Shown: positions 25,201 to 38,096 of the stretch, piece after piece
Position numbering within the stretch: the first letter of the stretch is position 1
Layout: the number at the start of each line of letters is the position of its first letter
Source: Paracyclopina nana
Lineage: Eukaryota; Arthropoda; Copepoda; Cyclopoida; Cyclopettidae
Length of the DNA: 64,000 bases
Assembly: GCA_019096065.1 (NCBI GenBank)
Contig: JAGUCH010000008.1
Location: forward strand, 4,159,001 to 4,223,000
Reading direction: 5' to 3'
The notes under the pieces: generated by a model
The model's database searches: none
Seen by the model: the letters and a program-made list of their open reading frames with translations, nothing else
What the model was told of the DNA's origin: nothing
Translations under genes and position numbers: made by a program

Positions 25201-27595
25201 TTTGGCAAGAAAACCCCAATTTTTTCCTCGTATTTCACTTAAAAGCTACACTTTGTGTGGCATAATCAAACTGCTTCCCTTACAAGAAGATACATGAGCT
25301 GTATCCTCCCCATGCGTATGCCTTGACTGCATAAAAAATCCCCCTAGCTATGCTACAACTTTCTGTGGTGAACAGGAAGCAGAATCAAGGGCTTTTGTAG
25401 CACGATTTACCATGTTTTGTGGTCTCTCTGCCTGAGTCTGCTGCTATCTCAGCATGTGGAAAAACCTCATTTTGTTAGCAGCAGCAGCAGCCGCGCCATC
25501 AATTTTGCCTGCACAAAGCACTGCTAACTCTACACAAATGCAGGGACTAACTAGATTTCCCATTAAAGCAGCGATATTACATTTTCAGTGGACATACTAT
25601 AGCGTCTGTATAAAAGGTTGCTTTCATTTGCCTTTTCTACCTGCCTTTTTGTCTGAGCATTCTAGCTTAAAGCAGGATAGGAGCTTTAAATACAATATTT
25701 TGCTGAATGCTTTTTTTGCTCCCCCAAAATATCTCCTTTTTCAGCATGTTTTTATGATGATGACAGAAAAAATGATAAACTAGCTGGTAGAAGTGTCCAA
25801 ATTGTAAAGGATGTTTTTCGTGATTTTTGTTGAGCTTGATTTTTCACAAAGGTGTTGATGAATGGAGGTTTTCTTCGCACAGGGGCAACAGTAAGTCAGC
25901 AAGTGATGAGCACAGTGGGCTGTCAAGGCAGCCAAAATGTCATCCATCAGAGAACCTTTTTCAAAGAGAATGGCCTCAAGCTATCAGATCATCATCAGCT
26001 ATATGTGACAACGGCAGCAAAATATATAAAAAACTGAATCAAATACAATTTTCTCAAGTGCTCTCAGCTAGGAGCAATAGTGTGAAGTGGCCCCTAATTA
26101 TCAAAAGTGAAAAGTGTGATAATGAAAATGATCTTGCACAAAAAACCACAACAATAGTACAGGTTTTTTTTAAGCACAGTCATTCTTTTGAAAAAAACCA
26201 AGGAAGCAGCTAATTAGAGGAAAAAAGGAGGTTTCCTTTATTGTAATACAGCAGTTTTCAATCAATTTGGTGGTGGTTTCCAGATCCCAAGATTTTGCTT
26301 TAGGGAAGCAAGAATCTAAATCGGATCAAAGACAACAATTAATGAGTAGATTGCGTGATCATCACCATTTGGCTGTAAAAGTGTCTCAATTTGGTCACCA
26401 ACTCACACATGCAACTTTTCCCCTGTTCCCACGTGGATTTGGACAACTTTTCGGAAATCTGCAGACTGAAAAAATCCCAAAATCCTTTAGGAAATGCTAG
26501 ATTTGTGCACAGGCTCGCAAATTGCCAAGGGTCATAATGCTTATTTACTTTTCAAGGTGGAAATCATAACTCTTGCTGGAGCACAAACCTCTTTTTCACA
26601 CATTTTCTTCAGTGGTGCCTTTGGGCATTTTTTTAATTACTTCCACCACTAAAAGAGACTTGAATTTTCCCTGAGAAGATTTATGTATTGCGTGAGCCTC
26701 TTATGGGTGAAATGTCGATATAAAAGTACATCCAGTAGACGTTTGTATAGCTTTTCTTCTTATGTTTCCCAATATAGTGGAGCAAGGCTTTTCCTTCTCT
26801 CCCCTTTATTTCTCCTTGACTAGGGATTGCAAAGCTGCTTTGTAGCATGTTTTTTGGGTTCCAGAAAGAGGCTTAGGTCTGCTACTAGACTGCATGGCAG
26901 CAGGCCTGATTCATTCGTTTTCCAACATTGCCAATATTCAATATTTGCCTGCCCAGGAAGGAACAAGGCCGCCATTTATTCCAGGAAAGAATGCATTACT
27001 TTCGGAAACACGCAGACAATCAGCTTTCATGGCAGTTACACAGCATTTCACAAATAAAGGAATTAGGGTTAGGTTTTCCAGAAAAAATAAAGATTTTGTT
27101 TCACTGCCTCTATAAAAGCAATGCCATATTTCATTTCAGCAGGAGGAAAAGAAGGGAGCCTTTTCCAATCCTCAAGGAGCCATAATCTAGGCTACTTTTA
27201 TCTTCTCCTTCTTCGGTGAAATAGCGCTAAAAGGGTACGAAAGAGGATATTAAATTTCCATTATTACGGACTGGGGCGTGAAAAAAGCCTTTCCATAAAT
27301 TCTTAAGGGACCAATAAACCAATCCATCATTGAAATGTGGGGCTCGAAAGTAGGGGTCGCGAAAAATAGGGTCACCAAATTTTTCTGACAGCTTCATTTC
27401 TAAGTATACTTATACTAAAAGTAGCCTGGGGGACGTCAAAAGCATTCGCGCCGTCGCGAGTACCACAAAAATTGCCCAAAAAAGTTCGATTCCTTTTTTA
27501 TTTTAATGCAAAAAGTTGGTTTTTCAATATTGATGGATTCCAGAAGAAGAAAAAAAGCGAAACCGTTTAAAAGAAAAAAGAAAATAAATTTAAAA
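22215..27595. other. Non-coding intergenic DNA, no gene recognised
   Basis: AT-rich. Open frames reach about 130 codons (24065-24454 and 25827-26213, plus strand), but their translations show no domain, signal peptide or plausible exon borders. I see no long repeat. Confidence 0.45.
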
Positions 27596-27668
27596 TGTTT
27601 CCGCCCGGGATCGAACCGGGGACCTTCTGCGTGTTAGGCAGACGTGATAACCGCTACACCACGGAAAC
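27596..27668 (-). tRNA. tRNA-Val (AAC)
   Basis: 73-nt cloverleaf on the minus strand. The acceptor stem GTTTCCG pairs with CGGAAAC, the D-arm holds TGGTGTAGCGG (A box), the anticodon loop CTAACAC gives anticodon AAC, and the T-arm has GGTTCGATCCC (B box). TTTT follows immediately as terminator. Confidence 0.95.
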
Positions 27669-30000
27669 TCAGATGTGTATGGATGACAGGAACATAGTAT
27701 ATATACTTCTGGCTTTTGTACAGCCGCGTTTTGCTACGGCATGGGTACACATGCACCAACGCCACGTTAAAGCTCAACTTAATAGAATGGTAGTAACTGC
27801 TATGCTTTTTTGGTATTTGTCTCTAGATTTGTTGGTCAATTCTGCTATCAGTTGTTCTAATGCAAAACCTGTCAAAATGCCAAGACCGAAGAAAACATTG
27901 CTTGTCTTAGTGGCAAAAACACTATTGATGAATCTATTTGATTGCCACATACAAGAATGCAAGGCTAACCATAAAGTCTATTCTAATACGTAGCTTCCTT
28001 AATAGATGTGAGTTCCTAAAAAGAGTATGCTTAATTTTGGGGAGGCATAAAATTCCAATTTACTTTAAAGTAGGCTACTAACGTAAAATTTCCTTTTATT
28101 AACCCAATTCCTTTTCGCATCAGCATGGCAAAATAAGGAGGGTTACGACTTCTTTTAGAACCAGTTTTTGACAATTTCAAAAGGATTTGTGACAGCCGTG
28201 GGTGGTGGCATAGACAGTTTTCCACTTTTCCTAAAGCTTTTTGTTGTTGGAGTAATTTCAGGCGAAACATAAAATTGCAGCCTTTTTCCCTGGGACGAGA
28301 AACTCAATTTGAAATGGAACCCTTCGTTCGTTATTGAAATAATTTTTCGAGAGCATCGTCGTGACTTGAAAATTTCGCGATAGTCATCTGTTTTCGCCGT
28401 GCTAAAGTTCAAACTCGTCTTTATTTATCTCTTCATAAATCAGAGACAATGGGCCAATAAAAAAAAGAAAAGTAATTCATATCAAAGATCGGGTTTTTGC
28501 CGCATTTTCTTCGTTTTTCATAAATCATCATAAACTGGGTGCATTTTAAACGAGCTGCTCTCAAGTTCCGGCGAAAATTCAAAAAATGCACTAGGAAAAT
28601 TCTAGAAGTATCATCTAAGGAAAATGCACTTTTTGAAAAGTCACGAGAGCAGACGTTAAATCTGAAAAAGCAGACTTTCACACGTCATAAATCGATTTAA
28701 GCATCAAGGCTACGCATTCGCTTTGATGATATTTATTTCTCAGCTACGAGGAAATGAATGAGGTGTCAAAACTCGTATGTATCGAATGCTTCATGCAGGT
28801 GCTAACAAATGAACCTTAATTGGTATCAAACAAAAAATTATCGCGTAATTCCGACCTTTTCTTCTTTATACATACAAAATGGTAAATGGTTTTTGATGAA
28901 ATTCCCACGTGGAATATGTTGTTGAAGTGGCATGGCTAATTTCCCATGCAAGCATTTATGATTGCAATGCTCCCATTGCATCGCTAATGTGACAGAGTGT
29001 GACAAAATTGCGGTGTTGTAAAAGGCTCTTCTCACGGGTCCTCAAAGCTTGTGTGTTCACCAGAGGACGCCAATATTTTCGGAAAATTCCGTCACGCGGT
29101 TGCCTCTTTTTATGGCAAAAATCTGGGGCGAGAACGGCTTGTAAAAACTTGAGTGGGCCACATTTGCCAAAATGCTCATAAATGGCACTTAATTATGGCG
29201 GGCCGCTAAAAAACCGATTTTGCCTCAGGGTCACCCCCACTGTGCAATGCAAAATCTATATGCCATATCTAGGCTCTGCCTATTTTATACCAGCGTGACA
29301 CGTTTGTAATTAGTAAAGCTCTATTGTCGATAAATTGGAGGCGGACGACACGCATGATCGAAAATATGAGCGTTGTTATTATGTAGGAACAATTTGCATT
29401 TATTTTGCAGCTTTCACAATTTTGCTCAAACTAATGATGGATGTGGAGGCTCAAAGGTCGCCCGTTTGTATGCACAACAGAAGTTGTGGTCAGCTGACCG
29501 GCGGCGCGAACGTTGACCGGTGTGCCGAAACGCGTTAGCCCGACACTAAAGTTGACCCGTAAGGGTCAAAACAATTCATTTTTGCACCTGCTTCCAATAC
29601 GGCTCGTGGCATATGGTTAATTTTGGTACTTGTTTTTCGATAGAAACTGCTGCAACAACAGGTGAAGATCATCTAATAACAATTTTGGAAGTAAACAGAA
29701 ACATCAATTTATTAATGATCACAACAAAATTGTGGGGTCTATGCTACAGTAGTGTCAAAATTGAACCAAGGTTGCCTTTATGACCTGGCTGAAAAACTAC
29801 AATTGGAAATATTGAAGTATCAACAATAGCAGTGAAAAGGGGATTTGGTTTCAGCCAGTGTATTGACATATGGGTATTCCATTTCAGCATAACAACTGAA
29901 CTATTTGTCTTTCCTCGATGCAGAAAAATGGTTTAATTTTCATCTGCTGTGTGTGCGTTGGCCAATTACTTTGCGAGACCGCAATGTGCGATCATTTGAT
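27669..30000. other. Non-coding intergenic DNA
   Basis: No supported gene. The frame at 27595-27993 (plus) reads through the tRNA antisense strand and is spurious. Confidence 0.45.
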
Positions 30001-30154
30001 AGCCCGGTTCCAACACGGGATATCAGTATAGTAAAGTACGGTAAACCAGTTAAGTCAGGTTGAGCTGAGCGCGCGAGCTAGCTGTGACCTGACTATGCTA
30101 AAAAGTCAAGTTACGTCTCCTGACTATGCTGATTTCCCTTGTTGGAACCGGGCT
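30001..30154. mobile_element. 154-bp fold-back (MITE-like) element
   Basis: Terminal inverted repeats: AGCCCGGTTCCAACACGGGA at the left matches, with a few mismatches, TCCCTTGTTGGAACCGGGCT at the right. The repeat continues inward through ATCAG/CTGAT. GAT flanks both ends (29998-30000 and 30155-30157), a possible 3-bp target duplication. No coding capacity. Confidence 0.75.
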
Positions 30155-32295
30155 GATGCAATGTCAATAAATAACTTTTGGGAAATCTTTTGGCCACGAG
30201 CTAAACTAGAAATAATAATACAAACATTAACCCTCTCAACTCCGAAATTGAGTGCAAATAATCAAGTGCGGCTTGCATCTGCTCATCTCTCAGTACAAAA
30301 ACAAACTGAAAAATCGATTATATACTTTCTATCATGTAGAGCGCGCTAGGTTTCTCCTGTAATCACGAAACCTCATGCTAATTTCACTTGATCGATGCAT
30401 TTCAGTGCCTATGTAGAAGTTTCTTGGTAGGTTTTTTTTTCACAGAGCTCTAAAACTTTTTTTTTTCAAAAGCATTTCACGCTACATCGCTTCCGAAAAG
30501 TCAACGTCATACTCGTTTTTGTGGCGACATTTTTCCTCCCGAGTCATCCATCTTTTTCACTTGAATTCTTTTCATCTCTGGCTTCAATATTCAATTGGCT
30601 TTTATCTTTGTGACCTGAATATGACCTAAAGGATGAGCAGCTTGAATTATTTGCGCTGACTCATCAATTACAAGATGACATTCTTTTTACGCAGAGACAG
30701 GCCACAAATAAACACTTGAAACCTTTGCTGCGCACACAATGGGTCTTGGATCATGATTCATGACCTGAATAATGGTTGGAAGATCGAAAATAGCTCTAGC
30801 AGTTTCCATTGAGAAGTGGTCATCATCAAACAATCTTCTGTTGAAAAACAATTTTTACAGAGCCAGTTTTATGAAAAGCAATTTTGTTTGACTCAGTTTT
30901 GGCGCCTATTTGTGTCAATATTACTTTGAAATGTGAGAGAAGAATTTCTCGTTGTCGTCGTCATGTGCAAATAATTGCGAGGTTGCAGCAATAGTAGACT
31001 ACAATAATCCTCAAAGAATTGGCAAACTCAAGCCATGAGGGTGTCATGTTTGCACATTGTCATTCTGTACGAAAGTCAAAGCATCATTTCGTTGCAAGCC
31101 TTCATTTGCATAGCAATGTGGAAAAACTTGAAAATTCGAACATCACACTACACATCAAGGTAATGAGAAGAAAATAAGTTCTCTCAAAAATCCTCATTTC
31201 CTGTTTTTTGTATGTCCACTTGCAACACTGACTTCTTCTCTCACGTCGTGAGATTACGAAAATTCGAATTGAAACCGTGACCATCGAGCCAACAAAGCAT
31301 GAAAGAAAAAAGTAATGAAAAGAGCGGCTTTCAATACTGATCCATCATTTTGGTTCCCAATGTCGTCGACTGTGGGGAATTTTTCGGCCTGATTTGCTGC
31401 TGCTGCTGTTAGCGTTGGCATTTCAAAAAGTCAACCATGAAAACCTGATGAAAAAAAATCTAAAAGCTGGGATCAAGATTCCCAAGGGAGGATGAAGGGA
31501 AAGCTCCAGCTTCCGACAACAATCATTCTAGTAGCGACTACTGCTGCCATTCAATGTGTTTTATGGCTTTTGCAGCATGTCACCTATTTTTTCCGTTAGC
31601 AGCCCAAGTTTGAGACTGCTGCAAAAACACGCAACGCGGCTAATCCCTATTGATTCGAGGAAGTGAAAGACGCGCTGATTGCTTTCAAATTAGAGAGCAA
31701 ATATACTATATGGAACACACAATGCTTCTTCCTTTACACAGAGACAGACAGATCCAAATGTCTCCAGACGAGAATTACAGGGTGATGCAAGAGAGCAGCA
31801 GTCTGTCATCATCTGGAAGCGAGTGCCAAAAGTGCAGCCATTTGGAATAGAAAGCATCATTTCACGCGTAGGCTGTGGAAGAAGTGAATCAGAATCTCAG
31901 TTGATTAATCGCCCTGTTTCTATAGTGAGCTGCTAAAAAGAGCGGAGCTCCTTTCTGAGTCATCGCGTTGTTTTAGCATAAAAAAGAAAGCGGATGGAGA
32001 ACAAGGAAGTAGTAAACCAGCTTCCCTGACACACACACACACACATAGCACCCCACACTGAGGGGAATTCTGTCTAGTTTTATAGTATTGCGCTAAGAGA
32101 CGAGGAAAATCGATGGTGTAGATGACGTAGATTCATTTTCTTCAAACGTTATTGACAATTGTGTTGTTTGGCGGAATTTTCAGCCCTTCTAGCTCGTATT
32201 GAATAGAAAATGCACCCTGAATCGTGTCTCTTTTGGGCATGCACAGGCCCCAATTGCACTGGAAATTACTGGAAAATAATCAATACAATGCACAT
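30155..32295. other. Non-coding intergenic DNA
   Basis: AT-rich, with no supported gene. A 16-bp AC dinucleotide run lies at 32029-32044. A frame ending at 31850 (plus) has a codon-like serine-rich end but no visible partner exons. Confidence 0.4.
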
Positions 32296-32301
32296 TTTAT
32301 T
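32296..32301 (-). promoter_or_regulatory. Polyadenylation signal of the secreted Cys-rich gene
   Basis: AATAAA on the minus strand (TTTATT on plus), 52 nt after the stop codon of the gene at 32353-35383. Confidence 0.6.
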
Positions 32302-32352
32302 GCATGGCACAGGCTTCAATTTCAAAGGTTTCAATGGTGAGAAGAAAGGGAA

Positions 32353-35300
32353 TCATCTTTCTTTTCCTACATCAGAGTAATCGAGGGCAACTTTGCTGTT
32401 AGCAAAGAGCTTCTGGTAGATATTCGATGGAGGCATGCAAAGTCCATTTAAACATTGAAACCTTTGAAAAATGAAAGGGTAGCAACTACATGTAATCTAG
32501 GCATACGAAAGCTTACTTGGTGGAATATCCTGGGTAGGTGGCACACACCTGTTGTGTAGGACCACACACTGCAGGCTCGCAGACGCCATTATTACAATAT
32601 TCTCCGCACCTACATTCCTGGGAATCAGTGCAAGTACTCAGAGTGCCAAAAGTGGAAGCACTCGCACAAAAGAACTGGTTCATCCTTGATCGAATCTTGG
32701 CAGAGGACAGCTGAGGCATTGGCATGCCAAATAATCGGTTGAACTTAATTTTGCCTGGTTTCTGGGACCTGGCTGGCCTTCTTCGCCCTCCACCCTGGTT
32801 TCCTGGCCTTCTACCCTGGCCAGGAGGCCTTCGATTTCCCCCTTGAGCTCCTGGAAATCTACCACCATCTATTGGATCTTCATAGTCTTCATTTTCGTCA
32901 GGCTAAAATTAACTTTGTAACACCTTGTAATAACCACTTAATTATTGATAGTACATACGTAGTCATACAAAGCTTCCCTTTTGCCTCTGCTTCTTCGACC
33001 TCTCGCTCTCCTAGACTTGAATTTGCTTGAGCGAAATTCAGGATTGTGATAGTCAGGCGTACCAACACCATTATCATAGGGTCCAAAACCTTCCGGTGGA
33101 CGTGCAAATCCAGGATCAATCAGATTAGGAGGTCCAAAACCCTCAGAAGGCTCTCCAAATCCATTGGGAGGTCCAAACCCATCTGAAGGCTGTCCAAATC
33201 CATTAGGTGGTCCAAACTCATCTGAAGGCTGTCCAAATCCATTAGGTGGTCCAAATCCATTAGGAGGTCCAAATCCGTTAGTAGGACTTCCTCTTCCATT
33301 TGGAGTTCCGAAACCGTTGATTAGTCTATTATTACCGTTAGGAGTTCCAAAACCATTGGGAGGTCCGTTAAATCCGTTTGGCACACCAAAGCCACTGGAG
33401 CTTGGAACAAAGCCTTTAGGAGGTCCGAAGCCGTTTGGACCTTGTCCTTTTGGAGGTCCGAAACCGTTTGGACCTTGCCCAGATCCTTTTGGGGGTCCGA
33501 ATCCGTTTGGTTGTCCAAAACCGTTTGGAGGTCTAGCAAACCCGTTAGGAGGTCTGGCAAACCCATTTGGAGGTCCAAATCCATTGGAAGGTCTGCCAAA
33601 CCCGTTGGGTGGTCCAAAACCATTTCCCTGGCCAGGGAACCTTCCAGGCGGAATTCCTGGAATATTATCCCGAGTTGGAGTTGGTGGACCAGGCTGGTTT
33701 TCTTCATCGTCCTCATAACCATCCTTCTCATAATCATCGTTGTCATCATCCATGTCCATTTTGCGGTCACACTTGGAACTGCGTTTGGGTCGTCTACTTT
33801 TCCTTAGCCTGCTGTTCGCCTTAACTTTAGCATCGGAACTCTTATAACCAAGATCTGGATCTTCAAGGACGTGCTTGGGATCGGACTCGTAGTCATCAGG
33901 CTCGCAATCTTCATCATCATCATCATAGTTATCACGATCAAACTCCTTTTTTTCAAAGCTTTTCTGCAGTAAAGGAATTCTTTTTACCTAGGGAAAAGGC
34001 ACTTTATAATCTAGCTCACCCGTTTTCGTGTGGATCTTGGCCATCTTCTGGCTGTGGCATTTCTTTGATATTCAATTGCTTCTCTTTTGCCTCGATTCGC
34101 ACCTCGTTGGAAATTCCCGAAACCTCTGAAAGGTGCACCACCACCCGCCCTTCCCCTGTTGAATCCTCCTCCGTTTCCAAAGCCTCCACCAAGGCCACCT
34201 CCTCCAAAGCCACCTCCACCTAATGGTCGTCCAACTGGATTGGCCCCACCACCCCCGATTGGAGCTTGTATTCTTTTTCGACAAATGTAACCAGTTTCAC
34301 AATGGTAACTCAGAGGATCACAGCCTTTCTGAAATCCAGCACCAATGATTGCACAGAATTTGCGTTGCTTTCTAAAATTATTTAGCTGTTTTGAATGGGT
34401 AAGACATCATGGACTTTTGACATATACCTTTGTCTTCTTATGCTAACAGCTGGTGGCTTGTAAGTTTGAGGCTCCTGGCAAATGCTATTCAAGCATTGGA
34501 AATTAGATTGACAAAGATCACCTGGGTACTTTTTTGATACACAGACACTATTTGGAATATCACAGTACAAATTACTCCTAAGAAGTAAGATTGCAAATGG
34601 AATAATTTTCAACTACTGGGGATAATGCACCTGCAATCAGGCTGAACTTTGCAAAAGTCATTGAGCTCTCCAAATGTTGAGCAGATTCCACCAATGCATT
34701 TGAGGCTGTCCACACAATCTAAAGGCAGGCATACAAGTTATGTAATGTCTAATTAGGAAAAACAATTCATCACCTCCATTGAATTCACAAGCTTCATTCC
34801 TTTTAGCATTGACCAAATCATAGCATTTTCCAACAGTAGTTGCACAATATTGATTTTGGTAGCAATCTTGGTTATCTTTGCAGGCCAAATCTTTGCCTCT
34901 CCTGTTGGGCCTTCTGACAAACTTTCCAGGGGGCTTTTTTCCCTCTTCAGGATCTGGCTCAGGATAATCTTCACCATAGTTTTCATCATCAGCTCCACCT
35001 GCATCAGGGTCTGACAGGTCTGGATTGTCAGGATCTTCTTTGACATATTCCTCATCTTCATCATATGCTTCATCATCTACATCTTCTTCATAATCTGACT
35101 CCTCAGCTCTATTTCTGAAGTTGTGAGCTTTAAACTTTGTTTTCGGAGAGTCAAGACTTCCCTTCTGATCCCCTTTTAAATTACACTCATTAAATTAACC
35201 AACTATGAGTAGAATTAGTTTTTTACCTTTCTTGCCTGGATCTAAGAAGTCATCTTTGGTGAGTGTTTTGGTATTTGTAGAATTTGAAGGGGCTAATTTT

Positions 35301-35383
35301 GTGCTATTTTGAGCTTGGCAGTGAGAAACAACAAAAAGAATTAAAAGGATGGAAATAAGGTTACTCCGACCGTCCCAGGTCAT
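32353..35383 (-). CDS. Secreted Cys-rich, GFGPPN-repeat protein with dibasic processing sites
   Basis: Eight exons on the minus strand (35383-35227, 35172-34774, 34718-34631, 34577-34428, 34371-34020, 33987-32959, 32902-32517, 32461-32353) with GT-AG introns of 32-56 nt join in frame to 889 residues. Residues 1-24 are a signal peptide (hydrophobic LISILLILFVV). Then: an acidic stretch (about 75-125); Cys-rich module 1 (about 148-295, roughly 18 Cys, C-x5-C spacing like EB or dickkopf-type knots); a Gly-rich stretch ending RGKREA; acidic segments; a low-complexity block (about 505-690) of GFGPPN-type repeats; a basic run ending RSRGKREA; and Cys-rich module 2 (about 795-865). Two KREA sites and RSTRKR look like furin-type cleavage sites, so it may be a multi-part precursor or extracellular-matrix/glue protein. 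I do not recognise a named family. The exon-6 acceptor could instead be 24 nt further in, also in frame. Confidence 0.85.
33128..33665 (-). repeat. Coding repeat block (GFGPPN-type units)
   Basis: Within exon 6 of the secreted protein. Irregular units of about 6-9 codons based on P-N-G-F-G-P/x-P run for roughly 180 residues. The underlying DNA (GGTCCAAATCC-like on plus) repeats too, which creates long but meaningless frames on the other strand, for example 33164-33718. Confidence 0.85.
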
Positions 35384-38096
35384 TTTTCACTTAAGTTTCA
35401 AGGTGTGACGGAGTTAATTCGATTCATTAAGAGTTAGAAGAAAGGTAGCACAAGAAAGAAATTGTGTCTTAAAATCATTATGGAGGAAATGAAGAATTCA
35501 ACACTATGGCAGAACATTCCCCGCTTTAGTAGCAGTTTCACTTTGAATCCTTTTGAGTGAGGAGAGAAAAAAGCCGTATCAGCAATAACAAAGCATTTCT
35601 ACAGCCGTGGAAAAGAATCTGCTAAAGGCGCGTCTGAAAAGAGTTTCAAACTTGTTGTCTCCTAAATTGACTTGGACATTTCTAGCAGATAAAAGGTGGC
35701 ATAAAATTTCAGAAATGGACCTTCTGTATGTCAAAGTGTCACACACTCATTACAGGCTGTGGCATGCAGAATGCTGGGTTTTATCCACCCTATTTTGAAA
35801 GCTCTTACAAAAAGAATCCTGATTAATGAGTGATTCAGCGAAATGCCAAGACAATTAAATTCACCACTTGTTGAAGGCTTCAAGGCTTTTAATTCAATGC
35901 AACTATTTAGCATTTGCAACAGCCTGTAGCTAGCATTCCAGGTTCCATTAGCCAAAGCAATCAGGGACCCGAACATAAAACAAGACAAAAATGTTCTCTC
36001 CTCTCTTTTGGCTCTTATCTCAAAAGACTTTAATTTAATGGCAAAAAAATCATCATCATCATCACCCTTGAACTTTTGACAAGGCAAAGATTAACTTCAA
36101 AGGGAAATGTGGGCACCTATAATTGAAGAACTTCCGGAAAAACGAAAAAAGCAAAGGATTTATGGCTATCATGGAGAAAATCATCTTTGTTGAGCACAAC
36201 ATCCTCCCTGCTATCATAATAAAAATAGGGCTTAGGGCCAAATATTTATTATGTGAGCTTCACACTCAGTACCAAGCATAAGCTCTTGTGAACTTTGGGT
36301 GGTCTTTGTTGTCATCTTTTCACCTACAAATAATAATCGTGTGACAGCAACAATTCACACAGCTTGTGTGCTGGAAACAGACTATTAAAAAGCAATGTAG
36401 ATAAGTTGAAGTTGCAGTGGCACAAATCAAAGTAATTACAGCCCTTAAAAAAGGATCTGGATTAAAAGAAAAAGAGTTATGAATCACTAGCATTTTGACA
36501 CTTCAAATTGAACATAATGATACTATATGGGAAGCACAAAGGATGTGGCACACATTAAAAAAAGATCACCATTTTTCTAAATAACCTTCAGTAGTTGAAA
36601 ACTGTTTAAAACTGGCGTGCTTATTTAATTACAACCGGCTTCAGATAAGCTGATGCCTATCTTTAGTCTCTATCTTTTTTCTGCCCAAAAAAGTTCTGGT
36701 AGGTCAACTTTATAAGTGAACACCTGGAGTTGTCTCTTAAAATCAGTAATTGTCTGCTTTGGCTCTGAACAATATGGGCAGAGAAGACGACAGTAATTGG
36801 TAAGTTGCATGTAGGTTTAGTGCAACAGCACTCCACATTTCTCCAAGAAGTGAAATCAAACATTGCACTTGACTCATGATTTAAAAATCAGCAATTGAGA
36901 TTGATTAGGCTAGAATTTATGCGGCATTGTCTTCTTCTTGACACTAAAATTATCTCCAGTCACTTTTCTTTCGTCGACTCAAGGGTTAAGGGATGACGAG
37001 TACAAAACTGGGAAACAATAGGTGTATAATTTACAATTCTTGCCAGGTTCATGATGCTGCAAAAGCAATTTGCAATCATGCTCATCCAATTGTGCCTCTC
37101 TCACTTGATATCTTCATTAGGCTTTAATTTTGGCACAAAGCAATTACCATTCAGTGCAGAACAGCAAACGAAAGTTTTTGCTTCGCAGCTCAAATATATC
37201 AGCAGTGAGCGTGAGAACATCAAACTTGGATCATTCTTCATAAGTGTATTTATGTAATAAAAAGTGGTCTCGCAGAATCAGGTGGGTGTCATGGCTAATT
37301 AAAGAAGTTCGGGATGGGACACTGAGCTGTAATTTATGATATACTAATAATGCTCATCTCTCTCCTCCCTTGTTCTCACGGTGTATGAAAGGAATTTTTG
37401 CACTTAACTAATGATTATTTTCCGCTCAACTTTGATGCCAGCTCAATTTTTGTCTGGTGTCCCCCCACCTCACATTGCACCGGCCTTTATAAATTCTACA
37501 ACATAATATAAAATGCAACGGGAGAAAAAACATGATTAATTGAAAAAAGTCAACTCATTGGCTCTAATTGGGCATCCAAAAATAAGAAAAATGAAGCCTT
37601 ATTGTATCAACTTCAATTTGGCATCATCTGTGAGTGCAAACTTTGAAAATCCAAGAGAGCTTTTAAATAAGCTTGCAATGGCTCCGAAACTTTAAGAAAA
37701 GCTTCTTGCCAATCTCTTTTCTTTTCTTCACCTTCCTGCAAAAGAATTGCAAAACTATAAAATAGCATTTTCTTACAAAGGTTGCATTTTCCCCATTGCA
37801 AATTGCTTTTGCCAGGGGAGGCCAAAAAACCAGGCCCGACATCCCATTTTGCACACTTTCGCGCACATTCATATCCACTCGCGCCTAACACAATAGCCAC
37901 GCACTTCATCCAATAATGTTCGTAAGATATGAGCCCCAGAAGAGCAATCACGAATGTCCATTGTGCACATGTTGAACGCACAAATGTGAGCTGCACTGAC
38001 GCTCATTTTGAGCATCAAGGCAAGCTTTTGTAAAGACATTGCCCTTCCATAAGGAAGAAATGGAAACCTTCAAATTGGAGTGCAGTGTGCAGATAT
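35384..38096. other. Upstream/intergenic DNA
   Basis: Contains the presumed promoter of the minus-strand secreted gene. No certain gene. A 68-codon plus-strand frame at 37051-37257 begins with a hydrophobic, signal-like segment and ends inside an AATAAA; it is a weak candidate small secreted peptide. Confidence 0.4.

Noticed and set aside
27595..27993. Plus-strand 132-codon frame beginning in the tRNA-Val region
   Set aside because: It reads through the antisense of a clear tRNA gene and uses a non-ATG start.
33164..33807. Plus-strand frames of up to 184 codons (GGPNPLGG-type repeats)
   Set aside because: Antisense shadows of the GFGPPN repeat in exon 6 of the minus-strand secreted protein.
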